Positions 1-10,045 of a stretch of DNA of 64,000 bases are shown here, in pieces (within the stretch, counting starts at the first letter, position 1; each line of letters begins with the position of its first letter). The notes under the pieces were generated by a model. The model was not told where the DNA came from, made no database searches, and saw only the letters and a list, made by a program, of their open reading frames with translations. The DNA comes from Typhlomys cinereus (lineage: Eukaryota > Chordata > Mammalia > Rodentia > Platacanthomyidae). The stretch lies in NCBI GenBank assembly GCA_023101885.1, contig JALPQD010000234.1, positions 744,001 to 808,000 on the forward strand, written 5' to 3'. Position numbers and translations under genes: made by a program.

Positions 1-9
1 TTAGTCCTT

Positions 10-441
10 TGTCATAATTAGGCACAGATGTCCACCTGACAGTTGAGGGTTTGAGCTCTGGGCACATTTGTAGAGAATTGGTGGTTGAGTTAAGCCCAGA
101 GCAAACCTGCAGGAGATTGTCTAGCTGATGGGGAAGGCCCAGCCCATGGTGGGTGGGACTAGGCCCTGACCAGATGGATAAAATGCTGAGAGCTGGTTGA
201 GGAAGTCGGCATCCTTCTGCACACTTGGCCAGACATGCTGGTCTGGCAAATAAGGATTGTCCCTCTCTCAGCTGTTGTGTGGTGATGGTGCGGCCAGTTC
301 CCTCAGCCCTGGTGTTGGTGCGTGCTCTCCCGTCAAGCTGGACTGAGAACTGTAACCAGTAATAGTAAGAGAAAATAAATTACTTGTTCCCTTAAGCCGT
401 TTGGTGGTGATTTGTTCGCAGCCATGCAGGGAACTGCAGCA
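10..441 (+). mobile_element. Solo LTR, family A (ERVL/MaLR-type), full length
   Basis: A 432-bp element begins TGTCATAATTAGGC and ends CTGCAGCA, the TG...CA ends expected of an LTR. An AATAAA polyadenylation signal lies near 375, close to the 3' end, as in MaLR LTRs. Flanking pentamers TCCTT (5-9) and TCCGT (442-446) match at four of five positions, as for an aged 5-bp target duplication. The same sequence recurs at 2292-2716, 3372-3795, 42998-43232 and 63259-63672. No internal retroviral sequence adjoins it. Family naming is from memory of rodent MaLR structure; the LTR call is firmer than the family. Confidence 0.72.
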
Positions 442-849
442 TCCGTAGACTGTCTTCTTGCAGCATCACTGAAAGTATTAGGTTCTTCCTGTCTGTGTAG
501 GTCTTTTCATGTCACAAGAAGACTCTCCATGACATGATGACATATCGTTCCAGAAAAAAAGGGGCAACTTTTCAGCTTCTGATCCTGGGAGAATTGTCAC
601 ATCTCTTGCGCAGGTATGAACAGCTTCTGACCCACAGGTCCCATCCAGTCTGCTGTGCTTTGGTCAGACCAAAACCACCCCCTTCTCCCATTTAAGGCTG
701 TACCATTGATTCTTTGAACACAGGCCATGGGGACTACAAAGTCTACAGGTTTCCTCTTTGATCTCTACAGAAAAGAAATTGGCAACACTGATGCAGGGAG
801 AGGTGTCTACCAATATTGTCAGGTGACATGAGTTAAAAGAGTTGAAGGC
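442..849. other. Unclassified sequence, possibly 5' extension of the following LINE-1
   Basis: No gene is visible. From about 590 the sequence may already belong to the LINE-1 3' region that is clear further on, because a CATGAAA...CCCTCC stretch near 863 has a counterpart in the inverse LINE-1 copy near 44720. The link is weak. Confidence 0.35.
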
Positions 850-1495
850 CATAATTCAGAACATGAAAGACCCTCCAATATTCACCCAGAACTAGACAAG
901 CCAAATCTCTCCCTCCTAAACCTTAGGGAACCTCGTGGAAGAGGGGCAACAAAATTGTAAGAGTCTAAAGATGGGGGAGGACCAATGATGAGCAAGACAC
1001 TCCACAAAGTCAGGGCTGCAGCAGCCAAGATGCGGCCACAATGTGATTGGACCTTGCCTGACCAGCACAATGGCTGACATGCCAACAACGGACAACAACA
1101 ATGGATCACAGGGGAGAAGGCTTCAGGCAGTAGGATCCTTAGAGGGAAGGGGTTAAACAGTCACAATACAGTTCCCATACTAGCGGGCAGCCCAAGAAGG
1201 GACCCCTAGCTATGCCAGAGTCCTGAACCCTCTCTAGTATAGACGACTCAGAGGGAAATTCAGCGCCCACATAAACAGATGCTATGGAGGATGGGAGGGA
1301 GGAAGCAGGAAGAACCAAGAGAGGAGGAGGGAAGAAAAGGGGTGAGAGGGAGGAGGGATGGGAAGGGGAGGAGAGTGGAATGGGGGACAACAGGGAGAAG
1401 AGAGAGGGGAAGGAGAAGAAGAGGGGTACCTACTGAGCTTGTATAATTAGGCACAAATGTAATTAAAATGTAATAAAGTAAGAAAAGAGTTTAAG
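850..1495 (+). mobile_element. LINE-1 3' end (3' UTR with polypurine tract)
   Basis: The stretch holds a G-rich polypurine block (about 1285-1430) followed by a short AT-rich 3' tail ending near 1495. This is the arrangement of rodent LINE-1 3' UTRs. Its upstream half (GACCAGCACAATGGCTGACA near 1058) and its end (GAGCTTGTATAATTAGG near 1436) recur inverted at 25441-26000 and 43888-44900. No ORF2 reading frame remains, so this is a 5'-truncated, inert copy. Confidence 0.62.
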
Positions 1496-2070
1496 AGGGC
1501 AGTCAAAGGTCAAATAGTTGGGAAGACATTCATGTGGCAAAATTTCACTTTGTCCTGATTGCAAGATTGCTAGAGTGACTGACTACAAGATTGCTAGAGT
1601 GATTAACACGCGATTGTGCATTTTATCCCATTTCATAGGAATCATGTGGATACTTGTGCATGGTCTCGTCCTCGTGGGCTACGCATGGAGCTAGTGACTG
1701 ACTTTAAGTGAACTGCACTTTAAGAAATGCTAACGTCCATATGCCTTTCATAGGTTTCCGTTTCCAAATTCTCCATCGATACTTGCGAGGACCGTCAATT
1801 TTTCATGTAGTTGTTGCAAGTTATTTAAGTTGGTACCATGTGCGTCTTGTTTCCACTCTCTCAACATGGCCCCCGTATGGATTATTTTGATGTTTGACCT
1901 TCTCTTAAAGGCAACCTTTTCTTGTCTCATTCTTTTGAACAACTTCAAAACTTAACCTGAACATTATAGGTATTGAGCAGTGACATAACTGCGTGGTGGT
2001 CTCTTTTCCTTTAGAAATTATTTAAAACCCAGTTGTATGAATGAGTGGCTCAGAGCCCGTTGAATGGGTC
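1496..2070. other. Unique non-coding sequence
   Basis: No gene or interspersed repeat is recognised. A small direct duplication with a 24-bp period lies at 1562-1609 (CAAGATTGCTAGAGTGA twice). Confidence 0.5.
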
Positions 2071-2291
2071 AGGGGCAAGGATGGCTTAGTCCGTAGACAT
2101 GCTCACTGCACAAGCATGACGCGCTGAATGTGGACCCCTGGAATTCATGCAAAAGCTGAGCATAGTGGCACACTTCTGTTATCCTAGTGCTAAGGAGACA
2201 GAGACTTAGTGCTCAGTCAGCTTAGCAGAATTGGTGAGTTCCAGTCACCAGGCCTCAAAGCCTGAGGTGGGAAGCCTTTGAAGCAAGCGTC
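2071..2291 (+). mobile_element. B4/RSINE1-like SINE, left half (split by an LTR)
   Basis: An ID-type head (GGATGGCTTAGT near 2080) is followed by B1-like sequence (GTGGCACACTTCTGTTATCC at 2165), then GGTGAGTTCCAGTCACCAGG. This ID-plus-B1 order is that of B4/RSINE1. The expected tail is missing here and reappears beyond the LTR at 2717, so one SINE was broken by a later insertion. Confidence 0.58.
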
Positions 2292-2716
2292 TGTGCTACT
2301 AGACTGGTCTCATCTTGGAAAACTGAAGGCTGAGCTCTTGGGCACATCTGCGAAGAACCGATAGCTATGGTGAGCCCTGAGCAAGGCCACAGGAGATTAT
2401 CTAATTGATGTGGAAAATCCCAGGCAGGATGGGTGGAACCCTCTGGGCAGGTGGTTAAGACGGAGGGAGCTGGTTCAGTAGTTGGCATGCTTCTGCATAG
2501 GTGGACGGACTGCATTCTGCCAAGTGAGGTGTGCTCCTCTCTTGGCATCCCTGTGGGGTGGCGTGGCCAGTTCCCTCACTCCTGGCGCTGGCATGAGCTT
2601 TCCTGGCAAGAAGGATTATGAACTCTGCTGGCTAATCATGAGCAAGACTAAAACCTCTTGTTCCCCCAAGCACTTTGGTCTTGAATTTATCATCACCATA
2701 CAGGCAAATTATAATA
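2292..2716 (+). mobile_element. Solo LTR family A, diverged, inserted in a B4 SINE
   Basis: The copy aligns along its length with the LTR at 10-441: GAGCTCTTGGGCACATCTGC near 2332, GGCCAGTTCCCTCA near 2568, and CTTGTTCCCCCAAGC near 2658. It is clearly more diverged than the copies at 10, 3372 and 63259, and the AATAAA signal has been lost. No clean 5-bp target duplication remains. Confidence 0.6.
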
Positions 2717-2842
2717 CCTGGCATTGACCTTTGGCCTCCATGTGCTTGATACATGTGTGCACGGACACTGTTATGTACACACTCACATACCTACACCAAC
2801 ACATACATATACCACACACATGCACACACACACAGCTTAAAG
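2717..2842 (+). mobile_element. B4/RSINE1-like SINE, right half with CA-rich tail
   Basis: CATTGACCTTTGGCCTCCAT is the usual start of the B4 3' part and is followed by a degenerate CA-rich tail with several CACACA runs. It continues the SINE that stops at 2291. Confidence 0.55.
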
Positions 2843-3087
2843 CTACACCCAGCAACTTTATCACAGTGGACAGTGCTAACTACCAAACTGTCTTTTCACA
2901 TATGAACATACTTTTCTACTGAAGAAATGTATGTGGATAATATATTCTACATGTTAATGCAATTTCTGTTTTTCAATATCCCCCCTCTTGAGTTAAAGTG
3001 TTAATTTAGATCAAGAAAAAGTAGTGAGTGAGGAGTGAGGATCGTGTTTACATACTGCAATTAAGTGGGTAATAGCAGCAGGTGGCC
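2843..3087. other. Unique non-coding sequence
   Basis: AT-rich sequence in which I see no gene, repeat family or regulatory motif. Confidence 0.45.
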
Positions 3088-3317
3088 CCGTGGATAGAGA
3101 TGGCTCAGGGTTTAAAGCCAAGTCCTCAGAAACAGAAAGACCTGAGTTCAGATTCCACATCCCATGTAAGAACACTGCACAGAAATGGCAGCAGCTTCTG
3201 ACCCTGGAAGGTGGAACCTGGGAAACTCCAGAGCAAAGCAAAAAGGAGATGGAGCCATCTGGTGATTCCTGATGTCACCCTTGAGCCTCCACGGCACATG
3301 CACTCAAGTGCCCTCTG

Positions 3318-3348
<31 letters not shown>

Positions 3349-3351
3349 CCT
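3088..3351 (+). mobile_element. tRNA-derived SINE, older subfamily (B2-superfamily-like)
   Basis: The head GATAGAGATGGCTCAGGG and box-B-like GAGTTCAGATTCC form a tRNA-like promoter. They are followed by the window-wide SINE body (GGTGGAACCTGGGAAACTCC), then CAAGTGCCCTCTGA and a (CA)n tail. Diverged from the young subfamily at 28578. Confidence 0.72.
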
Positions 3352-3371
3352 GAAGAAAAGATCTTGGAGGT

Positions 3372-3795
3372 TGTTGCAGTTTGCCTGCATGGTTGCTGAT
3401 AAATGACCATCAAACGGCTTAAGGAAACAAGTGGTTTATTTCCTTATGACAGTCTGGTTACAGTTCCCAGTGCAGCTTGATGGGAGAACACACACCAACA
3501 TCAGGGCCGAGGGAACTGGCCACACCATCACCACATAACAGCTGAGAGATAGACGATCCTTACTTGCCAGACCAGCATGTCTGGCCAAGTGTATAGAAAG
3601 AGGCCAACTCTCTCAACCAGCTCTCTGTGATTTATCCAGGGCCTAATCCCACCCACCATGGGCTGGACCTTCCCCATCAGCTAGACAATCTCCTGCAGGT
3701 TTGCTCTGGGCTTAACTCAATTACCAATTCTCTACAAATGTGCCCAGAGCTCAAACCCTCAACTGTCAAGTTGACATCTGTGCCTAACTATGATA
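3372..3795 (-). mobile_element. Solo LTR family A with intact 5-bp target duplication
   Basis: A 424-bp inverse copy of the LTR at 10-441. It is flanked by an identical GAGGT on each side (3367-3371 and 3796-3800), a 5-bp target duplication as made by ERVL/MaLR-type integrases. The inverted AATAAA reads TTTATT near 3437. Together with the copy at 10-441 it makes an inverted pair about 2.9 kb apart. Confidence 0.8.
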
Positions 3796-3800
3796 GAGGT

Positions 3801-4321
3801 CATATTTTTTTTGGTTTTCTTGTCGTGAAATATTTGGTCTCTCTTAGCTGAAAATCTAGCATCATTTTCAAGGCAGCTCCCTGGACGTTCCAGGTGGGAG
3901 TCTGTAGACCAGGTCGAGGGGCAGACATGTCCTGATGTGAACTGCACCCCCTGTCATGGGCGGACATGTCCTGATGTGAACTGCACCCCCTGTGCATGGG
4001 CTGAGGTTCGGGGCTTCTTTCCTTCCTTCCTTTCCTTTCCTCTTATGTCTTTTCATCTATTCTCTGTCTTTTGCTAGCACAACTACAAAGGCACCTGGAC
4101 TCCTTGGAGTTTGTCTTCTGTCTGCAGGGTCACATTCCAAGACACGAGTTGCTTCCAGACAGAGTCTTCTGATGGTTCTTCCCTGCCTGTAGATAAAGTT
4201 GAACATCTTTGTCGTATTCCACGAAGTTCTCTGAAATAAGCATCGTGGTGCTTCCAAGGGTTGTACAGGACATGCGCAGTTGCTGGTAGCGTCTCTACCT
4301 TCACCATGAAAGTCCCCTGAA
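3801..4321. other. Unique sequence with a 39-bp tandem duplication
   Basis: ACATGTCCTGATGTGAACTG occurs twice with a 39-bp period (about 3922-4000). A short CCTT run is at 4019-4036. No gene or dispersed repeat is recognised. Confidence 0.55.
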
Positions 4322-4530
4322 GAATTCGCTTGAGTTTAAATCCTGACTCTGCTGAATATTAACTGTTTGACTTTTTCAGAGTGACTCTCCTTCATCTTCA
4401 TTAATTTTCTTGTCTATAAAATCACGATAGTAATACCTAATCCCACAGAGTATTAGTAATGACTAAAACTTACAATTTGCGGAAAGCTATTTAAAAAATG
4501 CTTAGTCCAGCATAATTGCTCAGTAAATAA
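4322..4530 (+). mobile_element. MIR SINE
   Basis: The order of MIR landmarks is preserved: TAAATCCTGACTCTGC, then TTGTCTATAAAATC with GATAGTAATACCTA, and finally a tail with CTTAGTCCAGCATAATTGCT and CAGTAAATA. MIR is an ancient mammal-wide tRNA-derived SINE; the divergence here fits its age. Confidence 0.68.
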
Positions 4531-4629
4531 TACATACTATTAATAGTATTAACTTTGAGCTGGAATTAAATTTTACATACCCTATTATACACATTATCCT
4601 GGTTGAACATGTGGTAAGCACCTAAGGTC

Positions 4630-4805
4630 TGTGTGGTCTGATAGCATAGTGCATGTATTTGGATCTCAGAAATATCTAGAATCACATAAAAACCTCTGAA
4701 CTTTAATGCTTCATGTTTGAAACAAGAATAATAACATAGTAACTCATGCGCAGAGTTGAATAGGAATTAAACATGATAATGTTGCAATGTTTAACATATA
4801 ATATT
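4630..4805 (+). mobile_element. MIR SINE, second copy
   Basis: GATAGCATAGTGCATG resembles the MIR head (ATAGCATAGTGGTTAAG). GAAACAAGAATAATAACATA and GGAATTAAACATGATAAT match the MIR core and 3' region. Confidence 0.55.
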
Positions 4806-4989
4806 TTTTTGTTTCTATGGCAATACTGCTTTGTATTCAGAAAGTATCTACTGAGAGCTAAGCAGTTTGCCTAATCCTCATGTGAAGACCAGGAACATTG
4901 TTTGAGAACACTGGAGAGGGTTCTTTATTCAAAAGCAGCCATCTGCAGGATCCTGTGGGATCTAATAGAAGACTCTAGCGAAAGTCAAT
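4806..4989. other. Unique non-coding sequence
   Basis: No gene or recognised repeat. Confidence 0.4.
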
Positions 4990-5085
4990 CAATAAGCAAG
5001 ATGGAAAGAACTGACTCTTTAAAGTCATCCATTGACCTCCACATGTGTGCCACGGTACACGCATGATCATATACACACTAGTAGT
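4990..5085 (+). mobile_element. B3-like SINE, 3' fragment
   Basis: CATTGACCTCCACATGTGTG preceded by AAGATGGAAAGAACTGACTC matches the 3' part of B2/B3-family SINEs. The tRNA-like head is absent. Confidence 0.45.
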
Positions 5086-6335
5086 TGTTACAATTTGAAA
5101 ATGAAAACGAGAACCATGAATAATGGTTGACAATAATAATTAATGATGTTTTTATAGTATATTGCATTAATTTTATTTTTACTGAACTACATTCCTGCCC
5201 TTGACATTATATCAAAAACCTTGTGTGTTTCACTCGTGGACTTGGTCTGCAGACAGGGGAAGTGGAGGTGATGAAATAGATCTCTTTTCATTAATGTACT
5301 GATTGAGATATACTGATATGAATTGATAAAAGAGGCTCTTCCTTAATCATGGGTGTTGAAAGGGGCCTTGAATGTAACAGGAATTATATTTCTAATAAAA
5401 AAAACTTTCATAAAGGAATTCATTGAATAGCGTGGTGATTTTTCCGTCTTGGTGTGTAGTAAATAGACACATGTAAACTATAATTCAGTTTGCTGTGACA
5501 TTCTTGGGTACTTTCAGCCATGTGCAGCTTCTCTTCATAAGCATCTTTAATAACCACATCATTACTCTTCTCTCTCTAGCAGGGATTGTGTTGCTTGCAT
5601 GTTGACATACAACCACATGAAAAAGTCAAATAGTGGTTTAAAAGGACAGAACTGTCCTCTTTCTCTTTCCCGAGGGAAGTGAGTCAATGCTGATTCAAGG
5701 GGGCCGTGACCCCCTCCTATCACCCACATGAGGGGGCCACCATAGCTCCTATTTAAGTTGGGAAACAGGGGCCTGTGGGCCCTGAACATTCACTTCCGGT
5801 GTGAAGACCTCAGATCAGGATGTGTGTGAGCTCCGGCCTCCTGCGTCCTAGGGGTGGTAGACTAGCTACAGGGGTGTCTCCCAAACTCAGCTCTGTGCCC
5901 TGCTACAAAGAAAGGAGCGTGTATTGGGAGAAAACTAATAATCTCTGCTACAGAAAGACATTGTCCATTTTCACTTACTACTATGATTACTGTTATTTTT
6001 GCTCCTGCTGTAGATGCATGCCAGGTTATTTATCTATCTCGATCAATCAGTGCAAGTGGACATAAATATAAATATGTTTCACTTTCACCAAAGAAAAGTT
6101 ACCCCAAATAAATTTGCTCAGGTTGTTTTAAGATATTAACATCCCTATAATATTGTACACAGAACTACTGAGTATAATTAAGCACTTTCAAATAACTTAT
6201 TTTGTGACCACTTTTAAATTTGTGGACATTTCTCTTACAATGAACAGATCTGAATAGATAACACCTTACACTAAAAACTGCTATTATTTCAGGTCAGCTA
6301 CTGAGGCATTCAGACATGCAACAAGAAACTTACAG
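5086..6335. other. Unique non-coding sequence with a short G/C hairpin
   Basis: About 1.25 kb of mainly AT-rich sequence with no supported gene. A GGGGG...CCCCC stem with a 6-base loop lies at 5699-5714, another GGGGG run at 5732, and TATTTAA at 5750-5756. This could be a fortuitous promoter-like arrangement; no exon follows that I can recognise. Confidence 0.45.
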
Positions 6336-6366
6336 ATTTGTGTGTGTGTGTGTGTGTATGTGTAGG
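6336..6366. repeat. (GT)n microsatellite
   Basis: A short TG run ending in TATGTGTAGG. Confidence 0.8.
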
Positions 6367-6559
6367 TGTAAATGTTAGGAATTTGCAATGCCATAAAAAT
6401 CCTATAAATAATAATAATCACCACGAAACCCCAAACCTCATAAACATTTAAAATCATTAGTAATGCTATAAATGCTAAATTCCATGTAACTGAACCCAGT
6501 GCAGGTGCTTTTACATTATAGTCTTCCTTGAAATTATTTGTTAGAGGAATGAAATGATT

Positions 6560-7050
6560 TAACTCCATTTTCAATGTTACTTGAAAACTGACTTATTGTG
6601 TTTAGGAAAGCAAGACTCTGTCCACCTAATTAACATGCACTTTAGGTGGCAGCGAACCAGATTTAGGGATAAACTCAGCAGAACTCATTAATCTCTAAAT
6701 TTTTAAGTGATTTGCCCTGGTTGTGTCTTTTAGATGTGCAGTTTCTCTAGGAAGTGGCCTAATATTACACTGTCTGTTGAATTTTTAAACTGACTTATTA
6801 AAAGACAAGGCTTGAGTGGGAAAAATCATGCAATTAACAAAGCCATCTTTCCACTCACGATTAAGCTAACAATGAAAGTGCAATATTTAATGTTATTAAC
6901 AATACCCCGAGTCAAAGGTTTGTGAGGAAGTGAGGGATACAAAGAATTGTCGCATTTAAAACACCACTGAATTTTTTAGAAGGAAGCAAATCAAAGGCCA
7001 GAATCAAAGCCCGAGAGAAAATTTGATTTAAGCTTATTTGAATGCTTTTC
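6560..7050. other. Repeat-free segment, candidate conserved non-coding element
   Basis: No SINE, LTR or low-complexity sequence is recognised. The segment has a high density of homeodomain-type cores (ACCTAATTAACATG, CAATTAACAAAG, TTATTAAC) and no convincing reading frame. Such composition is typical of enhancer-like conserved elements, but this is inference from motif density only. Confidence 0.3.
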
Positions 7051-7548
7051 CAGCCCATTGAACCCTGAGGGTTTCCCCCCTCCCTTCCCCATAATCTTCT
7101 GCCCTCCAGCCAGCGATGAGAACAATGTAACCTCAGTGGATACACCCTAAACTTTGTTAGGGACACTTAAACTGAGTCATCAGCCCTCCACCGCCAGGAG
7201 TGGCCTGAAAAGTCTCCTTTCCGCCTCTCCCCATGTGACGCCATGATTCTAAAACATTGTCGGCAGGACTTAGGACCCAGCCATCTGCCTGCTTTGTGCA
7301 CGCTGAAGGGAGAACATTGCTGCCACTGTAAATTAGTGGGGGCCTTTTCTCTGGCCAAGACTCTCTCCCCACACATGTGAGTGATCTTCTAAAGATCTGA
7401 GGCTTCCATTGAGTGACTTCTCCCAGCTGGGCTTCCTCCACTGTTCAGAAGAATGGGAAGCTGGAAACATGTTGGGGTTTGACTTAGGCCTTCTGTCTGT
7501 GGCTGGGCCACGGAACCTTTGTGTTGTAAGTGTCTGGTTTTTTTGTAC
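7051..7548. other. Unique non-coding sequence
   Basis: More G+C-rich than its surroundings. Reading frames of up to 94 codons overlap in several phases with no recognisable domain. I see no gene. Confidence 0.45.
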
Positions 7549-7747
7549 GAAAGAGAGAGACAAAGAAGGAAAAAGAGCGACAAAGAAATAGAGTGAAAGA
7601 CAGAGAAAGAAAGAAAGAGAGAGAGAAAGAAAGAAAGAAAGAAAGAAAAGAAAAAAACAGAAAGAAAGAAAGAAAAAGAAAGAAAAAAAGGAAAGAAAGA
7701 AAGAAAAAGAAAGAAAAAGAAAGAAAAAAAGGAAGAAAGAAAGAAAG

Positions 7748-7790
<43 letters not shown>

Positions 7791-7821
7791 AAAAGAAAAG
7801 AAAAGAAAGGAAAAAGTAGAA
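7549..7821 (+). repeat. (GAAA)n polypurine tract, about 270 bp
   Basis: Nearly pure A/G on the plus strand, mostly GAAA with AAAAAG and GAGA variants and only a few pyrimidines. All three frames of each strand stay open, giving spurious Lys/Arg/Glu and Phe/Leu/Ser peptides. Confidence 0.92.
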
Positions 7822-8480
7822 AAGGGAATGAAAAAGCCCAAAGCAAGAATTTAAACTCGTGATTGACTAGTAGGAGGTGGTTTACTATCCCCAACACTTT
7901 AACTTTTCCAAGAAGGTTGTTCTTCTCATTTCCTCACTGTCCCCTCCCTGTTTCTTTGACAACTCTTTAGCTGGTGGAACCAAAGTAGATTTTCATCTAG
8001 GAATCAGGAAGGCCAGTGATTATGGCGGAGTCTACACCGTTGCACAAATTCTGCCGGCTTCCGATGGCTGGCCGTCTCCTCGGGAAAAGGTGAAGGGAGG
8101 AAGGGTGGGCCAGGAATCCTGTGGATTCTTGCAGGTAAAACCTGCGGATGAAGTCCTCAGACATTCAGCAAAGAACCAGCCCACCTGCTTCTCACAGGTT
8201 AGGATATTTACAGGGAAGGGAAGCGGGAGGGAGAAGGAGGTTAGGGTAGTGGACATTTTTCTCTCCTGGATCTGCAGTCAGATGTTGCCAAAGATTGTCA
8301 GGAAGGAGGAAGTGGGGCGTGATAGGAGGTTGGTCTGACAAAAGATCTCATCTCTCTCTCGAGGAATCCAGGCAATAAGATACTGTATGTTCAGATTGCC
8401 TACTGTAAACCCACAGGGTCAGTTCTGGGATTTAACACCTTCAGGCCAAGACGGAAAAGTAGTAAAACTGGACTGTCTGA
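7822..8480. other. Unique non-coding sequence
   Basis: A 153-codon frame (7877-8338, plus) has no recognisable domain, no codon bias I can see and no exon context. I treat it as chance. Confidence 0.45.
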
Positions 8481-8737
8481 GGGTGGAGAGATGGCTCGGG
8501 GGCTAAAGCCTTTGACCAGCAAACAAAAAGACCCAAGATCTCCAGATCCCACGTGAAAAGGTTGCGACCTGCACTTCCCTGCCCTGGAAGGAGGCGCCTG
8601 GGAAACCCCAGGGCAAAGCAAAGAGGTGGTAGAGCAATCCAGGACGGTCCCCAAGGCAGGCACCCTAGGGCTTCCCACCCGAGGGACACCCACTCAAGTG
8701 TCCTCTGCTTACACACACACACGCAGACACACACACC
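8481..8737 (+). mobile_element. tRNA-derived SINE, older subfamily
   Basis: The head GGAGAGATGGCTCGGGGGCT, the middle GGAAGGAGGCGCCTGGGAAA and GTGTCCTCTGCT lead into a CA-rich tail. The order and spacing match the copies at 3088 and 56859. Confidence 0.7.
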
Positions 8738-9288
8738 GAATCCTGACTCTGGATTGTGAGCCATTCATCTACCTCCTCGCTCACCCACGTTACATCGATC
8801 CCAAATTCCAGACAGACGTTTGTCACTCTTAAGAGAGTGGAGCCTGTGTTATCTCGCAGACGACGGGCAGCTAAAGTTGTTGTCATTTCTAGAAGAAAGA
8901 CATCAGTGGTCAGTGGTCCCCGTCAGTGACCCACGCGAGCAGGCCCGGGTCCACTTTGAGGGTTGTTCCTCAAGGGTCATCCGTCTTCCTCTTACGCTGT
9001 GCTTCTCTCCCATTTCCTGTGCTTTCCGGTTTCCTCCTTGGCGCTTCTCTGTGTCTCGTCAGCATGGAAGCCTGGAAAAGCCCTGGGAATACATCTGTCG
9101 GTTTCCAGGCTGAGTCCATCCTGGCTTCCGTGAGGAACTTGGGCGTCTGGTTCAGATGTGACAGAGTCCATAAAAGTCAATCAGCAAACAGCAGAATCCA
9201 CAAAGGCGTCACTTAATCAGTAAAGGTAGCTCATGTACCAATGCCCCGACCAGCTAGAGAGGCGCCGAGGCCGAGGACTGTTGGGAAC
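8738..9288. other. Unique non-coding sequence
   Basis: No gene or dispersed repeat recognised. Relatively CpG-rich for the window but too short and sparse for a CpG island. Confidence 0.4.
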
Positions 9289-9383
9289 CACCCCTCACAG
9301 ACAGGCCCTGTTGCCACCCCTCACAGACAGGCCCTGTTGCCACCCCTCACAGACAGGCCCTGTTGCCACCCCTCACAGACAGA
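9289..9383 (+). repeat. 26-bp minisatellite, 3.6 copies
   Basis: Three perfect 26-bp units starting CACCCCTCACAGACAGGC at 9289, 9315 and 9341 are followed by a partial fourth at 9367. The absence of differences between units suggests recent expansion. Confidence 0.93.
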
Positions 9384-9783
9384 GCCCCATCGGCGATGGG
9401 CGTGGTGGTGTCTTCTTGAAGTTTCTGCTTCAATTGATTTTTCTCTAATGTTCAGGAGGTGAGTACGAAGATTACACGGCAACACGCAGCAACAGGTTGA
9501 AAGAAATGAAGGAGGGAGGAGGTTTATCTACAGCAAACATTGTGGGCACAAAAATAGGCCAAGTTATGGAGCTAGACACCCCTGTGGTCCGCATTATTCC
9601 CATTAAAGCCTCCTCCGTCAGAGGCAGAGTTTTGGACTATTAAGTATCAGTGTTCTCTAGAAGGTCTAGCTGGGGTGTTGGGCCTAAAAAGAGTGTCTTG
9701 TGGATCTCAAAATATGCTCTTTTCCTTGGTATAAAAGCCAAAACCTTCGGGGGGTTTATCTCATTTTCCCTTTCTCTGTCTTT
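9384..9783. other. Unique non-coding sequence
   Basis: No gene or recognised repeat. Confidence 0.4.
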
Positions 9784-10045
9784 AAATAAGCATATGTATG
9801 TGTATGTGTGTACATGTGTGTAGACAAGAGATTGAGTGCTATCTCTCTCTAGGCACGTGTATGTGTTTGATGGACATACTCATGTGTGTAGTCACATTAA
9901 CATGCATGAGTGCACATGTCCACGTGTGTAGGTAGTTACATGCATGTGTGTAGGCATATGCACATGTGTGAGTGTACGCTTGCACGTGGTGCAGCTAGAT
10001 ACATGCATGTGTGTGGGCATATGTGCACACACGTATAGGCACAAG
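9784..10045 (+). repeat. Degenerate TG/CATG-rich repeat
   Basis: Imperfect TGTGTG, CATGCATGTGTG and ACATGTGTG blocks are interspersed with unique bases, as in an old decayed dinucleotide array. Confidence 0.65.

Noticed and set aside
7389..7897. Phe/Leu/Ser and Lys/Glu/Arg frames of 110-150 codons
   Set aside because: Translation of the (GAAA)n tract; low complexity only.
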